From positions 5,152-69,151 of the forward strand of contig CAYLUS010000007.1 of assembly GCA_964386975.1 (NCBI GenBank): a stretch of DNA of 64,000 nucleotides, read 5' to 3'. Origin of the DNA: UBA6136 sp964386975 (GTDB taxonomy: Bacteria; Pseudomonadota; Gammaproteobacteria; Methylococcales; Methylococcaceae). The notes below the pieces were generated by a model. The model saw only the letters and a list, made by a program, of their open reading frames with translations, searched no databases and was not told where the DNA came from. The translations under genes and the position numbers were made by a program. Shown here in pieces: positions 41,152 through 51,047 of this stretch. Each line of letters begins with the position of its first letter. Position 1 is the stretch's first letter.

Positions 41152-42021
41152 TCAATCGGGCGCGCCGGCCCCATTTTCAGAATCCGCATGCCGATCGCCA
41201 AGACCAGAAAGCAGGGTCGGTTTTAGCAAAAAAGCCGGCTGCCAAACCTCCTCCCAGCAACAGCTGTGATCAATGCCTTTGATGACGGTGACTTGTGCGC
41301 CCACCCGCGCACTCGCTGCGGGCAGAGAGACTTCCAGGGGAATCTCGAGGTCCTTTTCCGCGAGAAAGTGCTGTTCCCCGTATGCTCGCAACTTGGGGTC
41401 TAGCATGGGATTGATGGAACCCGTCAAGGGCGAATAGTGGTGATAGCGGGTCCAAGCATCCGTGTCCAGATTCCCACTCAAGGTCACCACGCCCACCACC
41501 TTGGTCAACCGATTGGCGATCAGGATCGCCAGCGCACCGCCCCCACTGTGACCGATCAGAACAAGGCGGGCTATTCCATTCTCCCGAGCATATTGGTCAA
41601 GCGCCAGAGCCATGCGCGTGACGGTCTCCAGACTGTATCGGGCAGAGGTCCATTGTCCCGGATGACAACTCCAATCCATCGTCCGTGTCCCATAGCAGGG
41701 CCTTACGAGATAAATGGAGGCCTCAGGATCCCTGGCCATCAACCGCAGCATGAGCGGATTATGCGTATTGGGATTGGCCGAGACGACATGCGGCGTCAAC
41801 CAGGGTTGACCATCCCCCTCCAGATACACATGAAGCTCACGCTGTTGAATTGGAGATCGATGGACGTAGGCCTCAAGTTCACTGCCGGGGGGGCCCAGGT
41901 AAACGGACTTGAAACCCAAGGCCGTCGCCTCGCGATCGGCTGAAGTCCTCATCGATCCGCAGCCAACGAGGCTGATTGCAAGCCCGAGCAGGATAGAAAA
42001 ATAGAGGGCTGGCCGATACAT
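41152..42021 (-). CDS. Alpha/beta-hydrolase lipoprotein
   Basis: The 289-residue protein has a signal peptide with lipobox LVGC and an alpha/beta-hydrolase domain with nucleophile elbow VLIGHSGGGALAI (Ser near residue 165) and a plausible histidine in IKGIDHSCCWEEVW. An N-terminal GDGQPW after LHVYLEG resembles an oxyanion-hole region. The substrate is unknown. Start ATG 42021 (MYRPALYF) was chosen over 42033 because it begins the signal peptide. It is divergent from the T6SS cluster starting 85 bases away; with a hydrolase fold it is not a TssJ. Confidence 0.75.
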   Translation of the reverse strand: MYRPALYFSILLGLAISLVGCGSMRTSADREATALGFKSVYLGPPGSELEAYVHRSPIQQRELHVYLEGDGQPWLTPHVVSANPNTHNPLMLRLMARDPEASIYLVRPCYGTRTMDWSCHPGQWTSARYSLETVTRMALALDQYARENGIARLVLIGHSGGGALAILIANRLTKVVGVVTLSGNLDTDAWTRYHHYSPLTGSINPMLDPKLRAYGEQHFLAEKDLEIPLEVSLPAASARVGAQVTVIKGIDHSCCWEEVWQPAFLLKPTLLSGLGDRHADSENGAGAPD

Positions 42022-42105
42022 CAGAAATTCCAAGGCCTCCCGATTCGGACAAAACCGCGAGGCTTTGTTCTATCATGGCCGAAGTTCAATGAGGACTGGC
42101 AGACT

Positions 42106-43365
42106 ATGGTTGGAGCCATGCTAACGCTACGAGTGCTCAGTATACGTTCGATGACGCCCCCAGACGCTCATGAGGTGGTTGTCGATGGGACCGAGGCCAC
42201 GATCGGCAGAGCTCCTGGCAACCTCCTGGCCCTGACAGATGACCCAGCCATTTCGAGGGTTCATGCCAAGGTGATCCCATCCGGTGATCTATACCTGCTC
42301 CGGGACCTGAGCGCGAATGGTACGGTGTTACAACGACAAGGCAAAAATTTAGACCTCAATCAGGAAGAAAGCGCCCTCGAGAATGGTGACCTCATCAAAA
42401 TTGGTGATTACCTGATCGCGGTCGAATTGACGACTAAGCCTGCAGTGGCATCCTCGCTGCAAGGGCCATCGATCCGGGCTCAGGATCAACCTGAGGTTCA
42501 ACCGTTTCCTTGGCCCGATTCTGGTGAGGATCCCTTCAACTGGCCCCAGGACATCCACAAACCAGCAGATCCCTTTGCACCCCAGCAGCCCCCTTTGGCT
42601 GCATCCGCAGTAGAGGGCTTAGAGCACTCGGGATTTGCAGTGGACCCGTTCATGGACCTTCTGAACCACTTTGCCGAATCCGCAACACCTGACGAGCCAA
42701 GCATCCGTCCTGCGGGGGCCAAACCGCTGATGGAGGCATCAGCGGGCTTCAACGTGCCCGCCTCAACTCCACCGGAAAATAGCAATTCCGCCCTGCTGGC
42801 AGCTTTCTTCGACGGCACCGGTTTGACCTTCAACCCAGAGGATTTTGAGACGACCGAGGCAAAAGAACGGTTCATGCATCATCTTGGACGACTGATGCGC
42901 GTCTTGGCAGAAGAAGGGAGAAAATCAGCAAGCGCACGCGCAGCGGTCAAAAGAGAGTTGCATCTGGACGTCACTCAACTGCGAAGCCGGAGCAACAACC
43001 CCCTTAAATTCTGCTCAAGCAACGAATCCGCTCTTCGGGGGCTTCTCGGACTTGAAGCTGAGACATACATCGACGGTGAAAGCGCCATTCAAGAGGTTTT
43101 CAGAGATCAGCTTGAACAGCAGCTGGCCATTCAGGCGGCACTTCAAGCCTCTGTCCAAACCATGCTCAGGAGCTTCGAACCCGATACCCTGCTCAAGGAG
43201 CAACCTGAGACGGGCAGTCTATTTTCAGCCAAGGGAAAAGTCTGGGACCATTATGTCGAAGCCTATCCAAGGCTGGTTGAAAATGCGCTCAAGAATATCT
43301 ACGGCGAGGTGTTTCGTTCCGTATACGAACGACAGATTGCCATTCTCAAGGATCGAGAAGCTTGA
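42106..43365 (+). CDS. tagH: T6SS FHA-domain protein TagH/Fha
   Basis: The 419-residue protein opens with a forkhead-associated domain (residues ~25-100) with the phosphothreonine-binding residues in ATIGRAPGN, AISRVHAKV and LSANGTVL. A Pro/Gln-rich linker follows, then the conserved T6SS-FHA C-terminal domain (residues ~240-415, with FNPEDFETTEAKERFM and a final EVFRSVYERQIAILKDREA-like helix). In the threonine-phosphorylation pathway, kinase PpkA phosphorylates Fha to switch the machine on, and PppA reverses this. ATG 42106 or 42118 may be the start. It is the first gene of the plus-strand cluster; no convincing promoter was found in the 85-base gap. Confidence 0.9.
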   Translation: MVGAMLTLRVLSIRSMTPPDAHEVVVDGTEATIGRAPGNLLALTDDPAISRVHAKVIPSGDLYLLRDLSANGTVLQRQGKNLDLNQEESALENGDLIKIGDYLIAVELTTKPAVASSLQGPSIRAQDQPEVQPFPWPDSGEDPFNWPQDIHKPADPFAPQQPPLAASAVEGLEHSGFAVDPFMDLLNHFAESATPDEPSIRPAGAKPLMEASAGFNVPASTPPENSNSALLAAFFDGTGLTFNPEDFETTEAKERFMHHLGRLMRVLAEEGRKSASARAAVKRELHLDVTQLRSRSNNPLKFCSSNESALRGLLGLEAETYIDGESAIQEVFRDQLEQQLAIQAALQASVQTMLRSFEPDTLLKEQPETGSLFSAKGKVWDHYVEAYPRLVENALKNIYGEVFRSVYERQIAILKDREA

Positions 43366-43400
43366 CTGCTCCCCCATCGATTTAGCGTCAGGAAAAATGC

Positions 43401-44738
43401 ATGGCTGATTCAAACCGCATCCTCTGGTCCGAAGGCATGTTCCTCCGGCCGCAGCATTTTCAGCAGCAAGACCGTTACCATGAGTCGGTCTTACAGCAAA
43501 TCCAGAAGAGCCTGAAACCCCATTGGTGGGGATTCCTCGATGTGGATTTGGATGCCAACCTCTATAAGCAAGGCAAGCTCGCTCTAACCCGAGCCACCGG
43601 GATCTTTCAGGATGGTACACCGTTCGACATGCCCGGTCGGGACCCCCTTCCGGCCATTCTCGACCTCAATGGCACCGTCAATAATGAGAAGGTCTTCCTG
43701 GGACTGCCTATCCGAAAGCAGGGTGCTACTGAATTTGACCGGGAGTCCCAGCCAGACCCCCTGTGCAGATACCGCGAAGCCGAGCGAGAGGCGATAGATA
43801 CGCTGGTCGGATCGGATTCAAGCTATCCGATCCATATCGGCCTGCTCAAAACGCGCCTTCTGCTCGAATCCGAGGAGCGATCAGGCTACCAATGCCTCCT
43901 GATTGCAGAGGTTCAGGAACTGAGACGTGAAGTCGGCATCGAACTTAAGCCCACGCTCATACCTACCCACCTCGCACTCGCCGCGGCTCCTTCCGTCTCG
44001 GGATTCATCAAGTCATTGATTGGAAAATTGGGCATTCGGGGAGATGAGCTGGCGGCTCGGCTCGGCTCGGTGACTGGCGGGGCCATCGCCCAGCAATCCG
44101 ATTTCATGCTGCTCCAAGCCATTAATCGCTATGAATCTCATCTGCGTGTCATCGAAGCATCAGGCAACAGCCACCCCGAGCCCCTTTTTGCGCTGCTCGC
44201 CTCCCTTGCAGGAGAGCTGAGCACATTTTTCAGCGACTCCAGACGACCCCGCCCTCTGAAACCCTATGTACATGACGATCCCGAGATCTGCTTTGCCCCC
44301 TTATTCGAGGAACTGGACTGGCTCCTTGGCAAAGTCAAGGATGCGGGTGCCGTTCGAATCCCTCTCCAGAACCCAAGACCCGGTATTTATGGTGCTCAAC
44401 GCCCTGACCCCACCTTGATCGAAAATGCCCTGTTCATCCTGGCTGTAAAGGCCGACATGCCCGCTCCAGCCGTCCAATCCCAGTTTCCCTTGCAGACCAA
44501 GATTGCGCCGGTGGAAAAAATCCAGCAATTGGTCCTGACCCAAATACCGGGGATACCCCTCGTTCCCCTTCCCGTAGCTCCGAGGCAGATCCCGTTTCAC
44601 GTGGGATTTTGTTACTTCGAATTGAACCAGCAACATGAAATGTGGAGAGAAATCCGTAGCTCCGGGGGATTTGCATTCCACATTGGCGGACAATTTCCCG
44701 GCCTCGAACTTGAATTTTGGGCCATCAAAAAAAACTGA
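43401..44738 (+). CDS. tssK: T6SS baseplate protein TssK
   Basis: The 445-residue protein links the baseplate to the membrane complex. The N-terminal ILWSEGMFLRPQHFQQQDRYHE is the family signature, and the protein ends FPGLELEFWAIKK as expected. Length is normal. It follows tagH by 35 bases; in the related Pseudomonas H1 cluster a tssJ gene lies between fha and tssK, but here there is no room for one. Confidence 0.95.
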   Translation: MADSNRILWSEGMFLRPQHFQQQDRYHESVLQQIQKSLKPHWWGFLDVDLDANLYKQGKLALTRATGIFQDGTPFDMPGRDPLPAILDLNGTVNNEKVFLGLPIRKQGATEFDRESQPDPLCRYREAEREAIDTLVGSDSSYPIHIGLLKTRLLLESEERSGYQCLLIAEVQELRREVGIELKPTLIPTHLALAAAPSVSGFIKSLIGKLGIRGDELAARLGSVTGGAIAQQSDFMLLQAINRYESHLRVIEASGNSHPEPLFALLASLAGELSTFFSDSRRPRPLKPYVHDDPEICFAPLFEELDWLLGKVKDAGAVRIPLQNPRPGIYGAQRPDPTLIENALFILAVKADMPAPAVQSQFPLQTKIAPVEKIQQLVLTQIPGIPLVPLPVAPRQIPFHVGFCYFELNQQHEMWREIRSSGGFAFHIGGQFPGLELEFWAIKKN

Positions 44739-44754
44739 AGGTGTTCGATCCGTC

Positions 44755-44874
44755 ATGAACCCGATCCTTGCAGCCACAAACCCTTTGCTTGGGTTGTCAG
44801 GCGATCGTCAAATGCCCTTTCTTGAACAGACAACTCTAAAACGCGGGATTTTCGCGAGATACCGACATGAATGA
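44755..44874 (+). CDS. Possible small ORF between tssK and tssL
   Basis: A 39-residue frame (start MNPILAATNPLLGLSG) fills the gap between tssK and tssL and overlaps the tssL start by 8 bases. It has a GAAGG about 12 bases upstream. It contains a short hydrophobic stretch but no recognised domain. It could be a coupling peptide for tssL translation or simply an open frame by chance. Confidence 0.2.
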   Translation: MNPILAATNPLLGLSGDRQMPFLEQTTLKRGIFARYRHE

Positions 44875-46183
44875 TGATCCCTTTGCGCCCCTGGAGGATC
44901 CAGAAGCAACCATCATCCGGCCAAATCCCGGTGGCATGAACCCCACCCCGCCGTCGCTTCCCACCCCCCGGCGGCAGACGCCCTCAAGCAGCGCAAATCC
45001 CCAAGCACTCAAAGCTGCCGTTGAGCTCCTTAACCAAGGGGCCATGATGAAATCCAATCCGCTGGTTTCACAAGCGGTCTCTATCATCCTGCTTGCAATC
45101 CGCCTTCGGACGATGCCTGAATATGCTGCCGTAGACACGCTCTACAGAGACCTCGCAGAACGCATTCGTCTCTATGCTGAGCGCGGTTTGGCGAGTGGGC
45201 TCGATGCGCGGGAGGTCCGCGTGGCAAGTTATGGGCTGTGCGCATTTATTGATGAGGCCGTTCTGGCCACCCCTTGGGGCTCCCGAAGCTTCTGGGCCCA
45301 TCAGAGTCTGCTGGTCAAGTTCCACGGGGACACATGGGGCGGAGAGAAGGTTTTTGATTTCATCACCTCCTGCCTCAGCCAACCAAGCCGGCATCAACAA
45401 TTGATCGGTTTTTTCTGGATCCTGATCACCCTCGGCTTCAAGGGAAAATTTGGCGTCATCGATCAGGGTAGCGTCCGACTTGATGCGGTTCGGAACGATC
45501 TGTACGGAAGCATGGAGGTCGCACGAGGTGCCCGTGGCCTGTGGCTCTCCGATCAGTGGCGTGGACTTACTGGCCAACCAAGAGCCTTGCTAAGCGAGGC
45601 CCCTGCATGGACCGTCATCGCCTTGGCAGTGACCCTCATGCTGACCGTCTATTTGGCCTTTCTTTTCATGCTCTCCAAGGATTCTGAGTCGGCAGCGCGA
45701 AAAGTCTACGCCTATGCCAACTCCAAACTCGCCCTACCCGCACCTGCCCTGCCGCCTCCCATCAAGGCTGCTCGTGCGGAGCGCTTCCGACGGATTCTTG
45801 CCAGCGATATTGCGGCTAATCGCGTCGAAGTGATTGATGACCGACTGATTCGCATCAGGGACTCGTTTGCATCGGGTAGTGATCGCATCAAACCGGAATT
45901 CATCCCGATGCTGAGCAAGATTGCCGAAGAACTCGCTGATGGTGGAGACCGGGTACTCGTCACCGGCCATACCGACTCTCAGCCAATCTTCAGCGCAAAA
46001 TTTCCGTCCAATTTTGACCTGTCCATGTCCAGGGCCAATCATGTGGCACAGATGCTCAGGGCTTCCTCAAAAAAAGAGGGTCTCATCCATAGTGAGGGAC
46101 GGGCCGATTTTGAACCCCTGGTCATTGAGGATTCGCCCAAAAGCCGCGCAGTGAACCGCCGCGTTGACATTCAAATTCAGTGA
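44867..46183 (+). CDS. tssL: T6SS inner-membrane protein TssL (DotU) with OmpA-like domain
   Basis: The 438-residue protein has a Pro-rich cytosolic N-terminus (IIRPNPGG), the DotU domain (residues ~55-230, with YGLCAFIDEAVLATPWG and SLLVKFHGDTWGGEKVF), one membrane helix (~245-268), and a periplasmic OmpA/peptidoglycan-binding domain (~335-438) with VTGHTDSQPI, NFDLSMSRANHV and NRRVDIQI, including the Asp and Arg that contact the peptide stem. TssL anchors the membrane complex with TssM. Because its own domain binds peptidoglycan, the cluster does not need a separate TagL. Confidence 0.95.
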   Translation: MNDDPFAPLEDPEATIIRPNPGGMNPTPPSLPTPRRQTPSSSANPQALKAAVELLNQGAMMKSNPLVSQAVSIILLAIRLRTMPEYAAVDTLYRDLAERIRLYAERGLASGLDAREVRVASYGLCAFIDEAVLATPWGSRSFWAHQSLLVKFHGDTWGGEKVFDFITSCLSQPSRHQQLIGFFWILITLGFKGKFGVIDQGSVRLDAVRNDLYGSMEVARGARGLWLSDQWRGLTGQPRALLSEAPAWTVIALAVTLMLTVYLAFLFMLSKDSESAARKVYAYANSKLALPAPALPPPIKAARAERFRRILASDIAANRVEVIDDRLIRIRDSFASGSDRIKPEFIPMLSKIAEELADGGDRVLVTGHTDSQPIFSAKFPSNFDLSMSRANHVAQMLRASSKKEGLIHSEGRADFEPLVIEDSPKSRAVNRRVDIQIQ

Positions 46184-46190
46184 TTCGACC

Positions 46191-49100
46191 GTGAAACTTA
46201 AGCTCCCACCCAAATCCACGCGATGGTTGTTCTTGTTGCTCGGCTTCGGTGCATCCGTGCTGATCCTGTGGTACCTGGGCCCCCTTCTCAGCCTTGCCGG
46301 CGTGACTCCATTCGAGTCACCCATGGCGAGGGTGATTGCAGCAGCCGTTATTGCACTGGTCCTTGTACTTCGTGAAATCTTCATCGTGCGCGCTGACACC
46401 AACCAAGAAGCTGAGATGGCCCGGGCGCTTAAATACATCGGGAGCAATGCGCTTGAGGCAGAAATCGACGAAAAGGTAACCGCCCTGAACCGCCAGTTCT
46501 CTGAGGCACTCGAACAGCTTTTCAGCACCTACTCGCGTGGCAAACGCAGGCTCCGTCTTTATGAAATCCCATGGTACCTATTCATCGGTCCTCCGGGGTC
46601 GGGAAAAACAACGGCGCTGCGAAACTCTGGACTTAAATTCCCCCTGGCCGGCCAGAGTCAATCACTGTCGTTGAAAGGGATTGGTGGCACACGCAATTGC
46701 GACTGGTTTTTTACCGACGAAGCGATCCTGATCGACACGGCCGGCCGATATACCAGCCAGGATAGCCATGAGGCTGTGGATGCTGCGGAATGGTCGGGAT
46801 TCATGACCCTGCTGAAGCGCTATCGACCCAAGCAGCCGATCAATGGCATTCTCGTCGCCCTGAGTATCACGGACCTGATGCAGCAAACCGAGACGGAGCG
46901 AAATCAGACGGCAAAATCCATCCGCCAGCGCATTCTGGAACTTTACCGAAATTTAGGGGTTTCCTTCCCCGTATACCTGATCCTGACCAAAGCCGACCTC
47001 ATCGCCGGTTTTAATGATTTTTTTGCTGATCTCGATCCCGACGGCAGAAACCAGGTCTGGGGTGCCACTCACCCAGAATTTGACCCCGCATCTACAGAAG
47101 CCTTCCTTGCTTCGCTGGATGAAACGCTGGAGGCGCTTTTGACGCGCGTTTCGGACATTTCAGTCGGACGCCTGCAAGACGAGCGAACCCTTGATGCACG
47201 AGCCCAAATACTGGCATTTCCCGACCAACTGGCGCTATTGACTCCCGCGCTCCGTGACTTGTTACACAACATTTTTTCCATTAATCGCTACGAGGAGAAA
47301 ATCATGTTGCGTGGCTTCTACCTCACCAGCGCAACACAAGAGGGGACGCCAATCGACCGTGTAATGGGACTTCTCTCCAGCCAGTTTGGCCTGAGCGGAA
47401 ATCGGGCACCGATTTTCAGTGGTCTTAGCAAGAGTTATTTCACAACCCGCCTTTTCGCTGATGTCGTGTTTGCCGAGGCTCCCTTGACCGGCGTCGACAA
47501 GAAACTTGAAAAACGTCAACAGATCCGGCGGATGGCAGGAATTGCATCCATGATCGGTTTCACGGTTCTGGCGCTCGGGCTTTGGGTAACGAGCTATCAG
47601 CGCAACATGCACCTCATTGAACAGTACAACGTCCTGGCCGAACAATATGAGGCGCAAGAGCTCAAGTATTCTGGACAATCCGAAGCCAGTATTCCTCGGT
47701 CCAGTGAACGGCTGCAGGTGTTGCATGCGGCTTACGCCCTGTTTTCGACCCCATCGCTTTTTGAGCGCTTTGGGCTTTTTCAGGGACAGAAGTTGGGCAT
47801 GGCGGCCCGCCATGCCCTTGACCATGAGCTATCGACCCAGTTCATCCCTCTCATCCAGAAACGGTTGGCTGATCGGATGGCCGGCGAGGAAGGAACGCAC
47901 CCGGAAATTCTGTACGAGTTATTGCGCGTCTACCTGATGCTGGATTTACCAGAACGGCTCCAACCCGATCTCGTAAGGGCGTGGATTGGCAGGGACTGGG
48001 AGCATCGGTATCTTGCCGATCCGACTTTGCTTGCAAACCTGATGAAACAGTTGGACCTGGCTATGGACGCACTCAAAAGCCAGCGCGTTCGGGTTGCTGC
48101 TGACTCCCAGTTCGTGAGCCAGGCCCGAAAAAAACTGACTCAGGTTCCTCTGGTTACGCAAATCTACCTGCGCTTCAGGGACGAGATCCAGTCCGATAAA
48201 CCATTGGATAGCTCACTCCTCCAGAAACTGGGCCCCAAAGCTGTCCAGACCTTTCAAACCACGAACGGCACGCCGCTTGATGCCATCAAAATCCCCGGGA
48301 TTTTTACGGTCGAAGGCTACAAACAGGTTTTTCTTCCTAAAAGTCTGGATTTTTTCAAAAGCGCGCTGACCGACAATTGGGTGCTCGGCGAGGACCGTCA
48401 GGTTGACCCCTCGGATCTCATGCGTTTCTTTGAAGAATTCAGACGTCTTTACTTCGAAGACTACGCCCGAAACTGGGAGTCAACGCTGGCGACGCTTCGA
48501 CTCAAGCCCACCCAATCCATGGGGGAGACTATCGCGCGGCTGGATATTCTCTCGCGGCCCAATAATCCACTGGTCGAACTTCTGCAGCTGATTCATGACA
48601 ACACAGCCGCGGCTCGGTTTAGCGTCACGCCCACTTCTGGAGACCCGGGCGCCAAGACTGAGAAGCTGGTCCATGCGGCAACCAACCTGATCGGCGAAGG
48701 AGATGCTCTGATGATCATCGAGCAAAAAATCTCCCAGCCCTTTGAGGACCTCAACAGCCTGGTGGACCGGACGGATGAGAAGGCCACCGCCCCTATCGAT
48801 GAGCTGACCCAGCAACTCAAGGGACTTCACGATGCTCTCATGATCCTTTCAAGCTTCTCATCCGGCGGCAAGGAAGCCGTCAAAAAAGCCGGGGAGCGGA
48901 TGTCGCCAGGGAGTCAAGATGCAATCAGTGCCGCTAAGCTGGCAATTTCAAGATTGCCGCCACCGCTTAAGGCGTGGTTGCTGCCGTTAACGACGACAGG
49001 ATGGAGTTTGATGCTCGAGGAGGCTAAAAAAAACCTAAGCCAGGCCTTTGATAGCGAAATCAAACCCGCCTGCAAATTGCTTTCCGGCGCAGACTATCCC

Positions 49101-49727
49101 CTTGTCTCACAAAGCGATAAAGACCTATCCCTGCTGGACTTCGGCCGGGTTTTTGGCCCCTCCGGACCCTTGGAAAAATTTTTCAGCGATACTTTGCAAC
49201 CCTTCGTCGAGGAGACCTCCGAGGGGCCTAAGGTCATCCGTCGCGATGATCAAGCCATTCCCATCAGTCCGGAAAGCATCCGGCGACTGTTTCATGCGCA
49301 CCAAATCAGGCAGGCTTTCTTCCCAGCAGGTGGTGTGGTGCCGCAATTCGCGTTTGAGCTCACGCCGCTGGCTCTGGATGGGCGAGTCAGTACCTTTGAT
49401 CTGGATCTGCAAGGGCAGCAGATTCATGCCGACGGTAAGAGCGGTGATCGTGTTGCGCTCGCCTGGCCCGGACATTCGCAATCCAGCCCCGTCAAAGCCT
49501 CGTTCAAGGTCAGCGATGGCAAGCACGTTGTCTGGGAACGGCCTGGCCCCTGGGCTTTCTTTCGCTTGCTGGATACCTCCCAAATCAAACGGATTGCAGC
49601 TGACCTCTATCAGGTGACATTCGAGGTCCAGGGCTACACGGCAAGGTATGAACTCCGTGCAGCAAGTGCCATCAATCCGTTTTCGATTGCAGGGCTTTCC
49701 AAATTCAAGTGTCCGGAGACCCTCTGA
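46191..49727 (+). CDS. tssM: T6SS membrane protein TssM (IcmF family)
   Basis: The 1178-residue IcmF protein has two N-terminal helices (~10-60), a cytosolic domain with an intact Walker A (GPPGSGKTT, residues 133-141) and DTAGRY segment, a third helix near residue 440-460, and a large periplasmic domain ending in the C-terminal beta region. GTG 46191, 7 bases after the tssL stop, was chosen; the frame also opens at TTG 46164 within tssL. Not all TssM proteins keep the Walker motif, so this one is probably an NTPase. Confidence 0.95.
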   Translation: MKLKLPPKSTRWLFLLLGFGASVLILWYLGPLLSLAGVTPFESPMARVIAAAVIALVLVLREIFIVRADTNQEAEMARALKYIGSNALEAEIDEKVTALNRQFSEALEQLFSTYSRGKRRLRLYEIPWYLFIGPPGSGKTTALRNSGLKFPLAGQSQSLSLKGIGGTRNCDWFFTDEAILIDTAGRYTSQDSHEAVDAAEWSGFMTLLKRYRPKQPINGILVALSITDLMQQTETERNQTAKSIRQRILELYRNLGVSFPVYLILTKADLIAGFNDFFADLDPDGRNQVWGATHPEFDPASTEAFLASLDETLEALLTRVSDISVGRLQDERTLDARAQILAFPDQLALLTPALRDLLHNIFSINRYEEKIMLRGFYLTSATQEGTPIDRVMGLLSSQFGLSGNRAPIFSGLSKSYFTTRLFADVVFAEAPLTGVDKKLEKRQQIRRMAGIASMIGFTVLALGLWVTSYQRNMHLIEQYNVLAEQYEAQELKYSGQSEASIPRSSERLQVLHAAYALFSTPSLFERFGLFQGQKLGMAARHALDHELSTQFIPLIQKRLADRMAGEEGTHPEILYELLRVYLMLDLPERLQPDLVRAWIGRDWEHRYLADPTLLANLMKQLDLAMDALKSQRVRVAADSQFVSQARKKLTQVPLVTQIYLRFRDEIQSDKPLDSSLLQKLGPKAVQTFQTTNGTPLDAIKIPGIFTVEGYKQVFLPKSLDFFKSALTDNWVLGEDRQVDPSDLMRFFEEFRRLYFEDYARNWESTLATLRLKPTQSMGETIARLDILSRPNNPLVELLQLIHDNTAAARFSVTPTSGDPGAKTEKLVHAATNLIGEGDALMIIEQKISQPFEDLNSLVDRTDEKATAPIDELTQQLKGLHDALMILSSFSSGGKEAVKKAGERMSPGSQDAISAAKLAISRLPPPLKAWLLPLTTTGWSLMLEEAKKNLSQAFDSEIKPACKLLSGADYPLVSQSDKDLSLLDFGRVFGPSGPLEKFFSDTLQPFVEETSEGPKVIRRDDQAIPISPESIRRLFHAHQIRQAFFPAGGVVPQFAFELTPLALDGRVSTFDLDLQGQQIHADGKSGDRVALAWPGHSQSSPVKASFKVSDGKHVVWERPGPWAFFRLLDTSQIKRIAADLYQVTFEVQGYTARYELRAASAINPFSIAGLSKFKCPETL

Positions 49728-49729
49728 AA

Positions 49730-51034
49730 GTGAGTGCAGGTTTTTTTGGCAAAGTGCCTAGCGTAGGGGACTTCGTATCGAGACGGGTTCCCGTTGAGAT
49801 CCAGCGTCAGTGGGACAACTGGCTGCAGCAGGGGCTCTCCGTGAGCCAGAATCAGCTTGGACCCGACTGGCTTGATTTTTTTCTGACGAGTCCCGTCTGG
49901 CACTTCAGTTGCTCACCCGGCGTTTTGGGGGAGAACCACTGGTCGGGCGTAATGATCCCGAGCGTGGATCGGGTCGGACGCTATTTTCCGCTAACCATGC
50001 TGGCGGAGTGGCCGGCATCGCCTGCGCTGGCAAGACAAATCCCCTCTGCCGAATGGTTCGATCAGGCGACCGCCATCATTCTGACTGCGCTCATGGATCC
50101 CTTTGACATGGACGCTTTCGATTTTGCGCTACAGCGCTTGACTCAGGTAGTTCCGCAACCTTTCAAGCACCCTGCCTCAATCACACATGAGCGCTTTTCC
50201 ATCTGGATGACCCAGGGCTCCCAGCGGATGGGCGAGACTTGCCTTTTTTTTGAGGGGCTTCCCCCGGCGAACCGGTATGGAGAGCTATTGGGAGCCATGC
50301 CTCCAAGGCCGAAGGAGTCGGCGGTTATGACGAAACCAATACCGACAATGGCTTCACAAGCTTGGACGCATCAGGGCTTCACCCGCAGCAGTAACCAAGA
50401 CGCCGTAATTGACCGGGCCGACTCTTCATTCTGGGCGGTGGCAGACGGCATGGGTGGGCATCAGGGAGGCGAAATCGCAAGTCAGAGCATCTGCCGGGCA
50501 CTCCATGCCCTCCAGTTTGAGTCTGACGAAGACCTGAGCCAGCGGCTTGTTCGGCTGCACGAGGCCATTCAGGCAGTCCATCATGAACTTCATGCCTACA
50601 GCCTCGACACGCTGGGAGGACAAATCATCGGCTCAACACTGGTGCTTTTGGTAATCGACAAGGGCGAAGGCGCTGTAATTTGGGCTGGGGATAGCCGTTT
50701 GTACCGATTGAGGAATGGGACGCTGGCGCAACTCACGGAAGACCATGTGCCAGAACCCAGCCTAAGAGTCTCAAATGCCAATGAGATCTCCCGAGCGGTC
50801 GGGGCCACGCCGAACCTTGAGCTTGAGACCCGACACTTCAAGATAGAGCCCGGCGATCGCTATCTGTTGTGCAGCGATGGGCTCTACCGAGAGGTAGTTA
50901 CGGATCAACTGTCAAGGTTACTTGCCATGCCAACTCTTCCGACTGCGGGTGAAGCGTTGCTCACAGAGGCCCTTGAGCACGGCGGAAGGGACAACATCAG
51001 CCTGATTGTGATGGATTGCCCTCAACCCGCCTGA
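49730..51034 (+). CDS. tagF: T6SS TagF-PppA fusion (post-translational regulator and Ser/Thr phosphatase)
   Basis: The 434-residue protein is a natural fusion. Residues ~1-205 are TagF (AGFFGKVPSVGDFVSRRVP, WSGVMIPSVDRVGRYFPLTML), a repressor of T6SS assembly. Residues ~210-434 are a PP2C phosphatase with motifs RSSNQDAVI, AVADGMGGHQGGEIAS, STLVLLVIDKGEG, YLLCSDGLYREV and GRDNISLIVMD, including the metal-binding aspartates. Such fusions are known, for example in Agrobacterium. PP2C would remove phosphate from phosphorylated Fha. GTG 49730 gives the family start; GTG 49709 is the alternative and overlaps tssM. No PpkA kinase gene is in the window. Confidence 0.93.
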   Translation: MSAGFFGKVPSVGDFVSRRVPVEIQRQWDNWLQQGLSVSQNQLGPDWLDFFLTSPVWHFSCSPGVLGENHWSGVMIPSVDRVGRYFPLTMLAEWPASPALARQIPSAEWFDQATAIILTALMDPFDMDAFDFALQRLTQVVPQPFKHPASITHERFSIWMTQGSQRMGETCLFFEGLPPANRYGELLGAMPPRPKESAVMTKPIPTMASQAWTHQGFTRSSNQDAVIDRADSSFWAVADGMGGHQGGEIASQSICRALHALQFESDEDLSQRLVRLHEAIQAVHHELHAYSLDTLGGQIIGSTLVLLVIDKGEGAVIWAGDSRLYRLRNGTLAQLTEDHVPEPSLRVSNANEISRAVGATPNLELETRHFKIEPGDRYLLCSDGLYREVVTDQLSRLLAMPTLPTAGEALLTEALEHGGRDNISLIVMDCPQPA

Positions 51035-51047
51035 GGTCAATTTCAGG

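Noticed and set aside
41152..42021. Lipoprotein beside the T6SS considered as a missing TssJ
   Set aside because: It has a GHSGG nucleophile elbow and a length of 289 residues, so it is an alpha/beta-hydrolase; TssJ is a small beta-sandwich lipoprotein.
42034..42105. Possible sigma-54 promoter before the T6SS cluster
   Set aside because: Many T6SS clusters use RpoN, so I looked for TGGCAC-N5-TTGC here and before tssA. TGGC runs occur but without the GG-N10-GC spacing.
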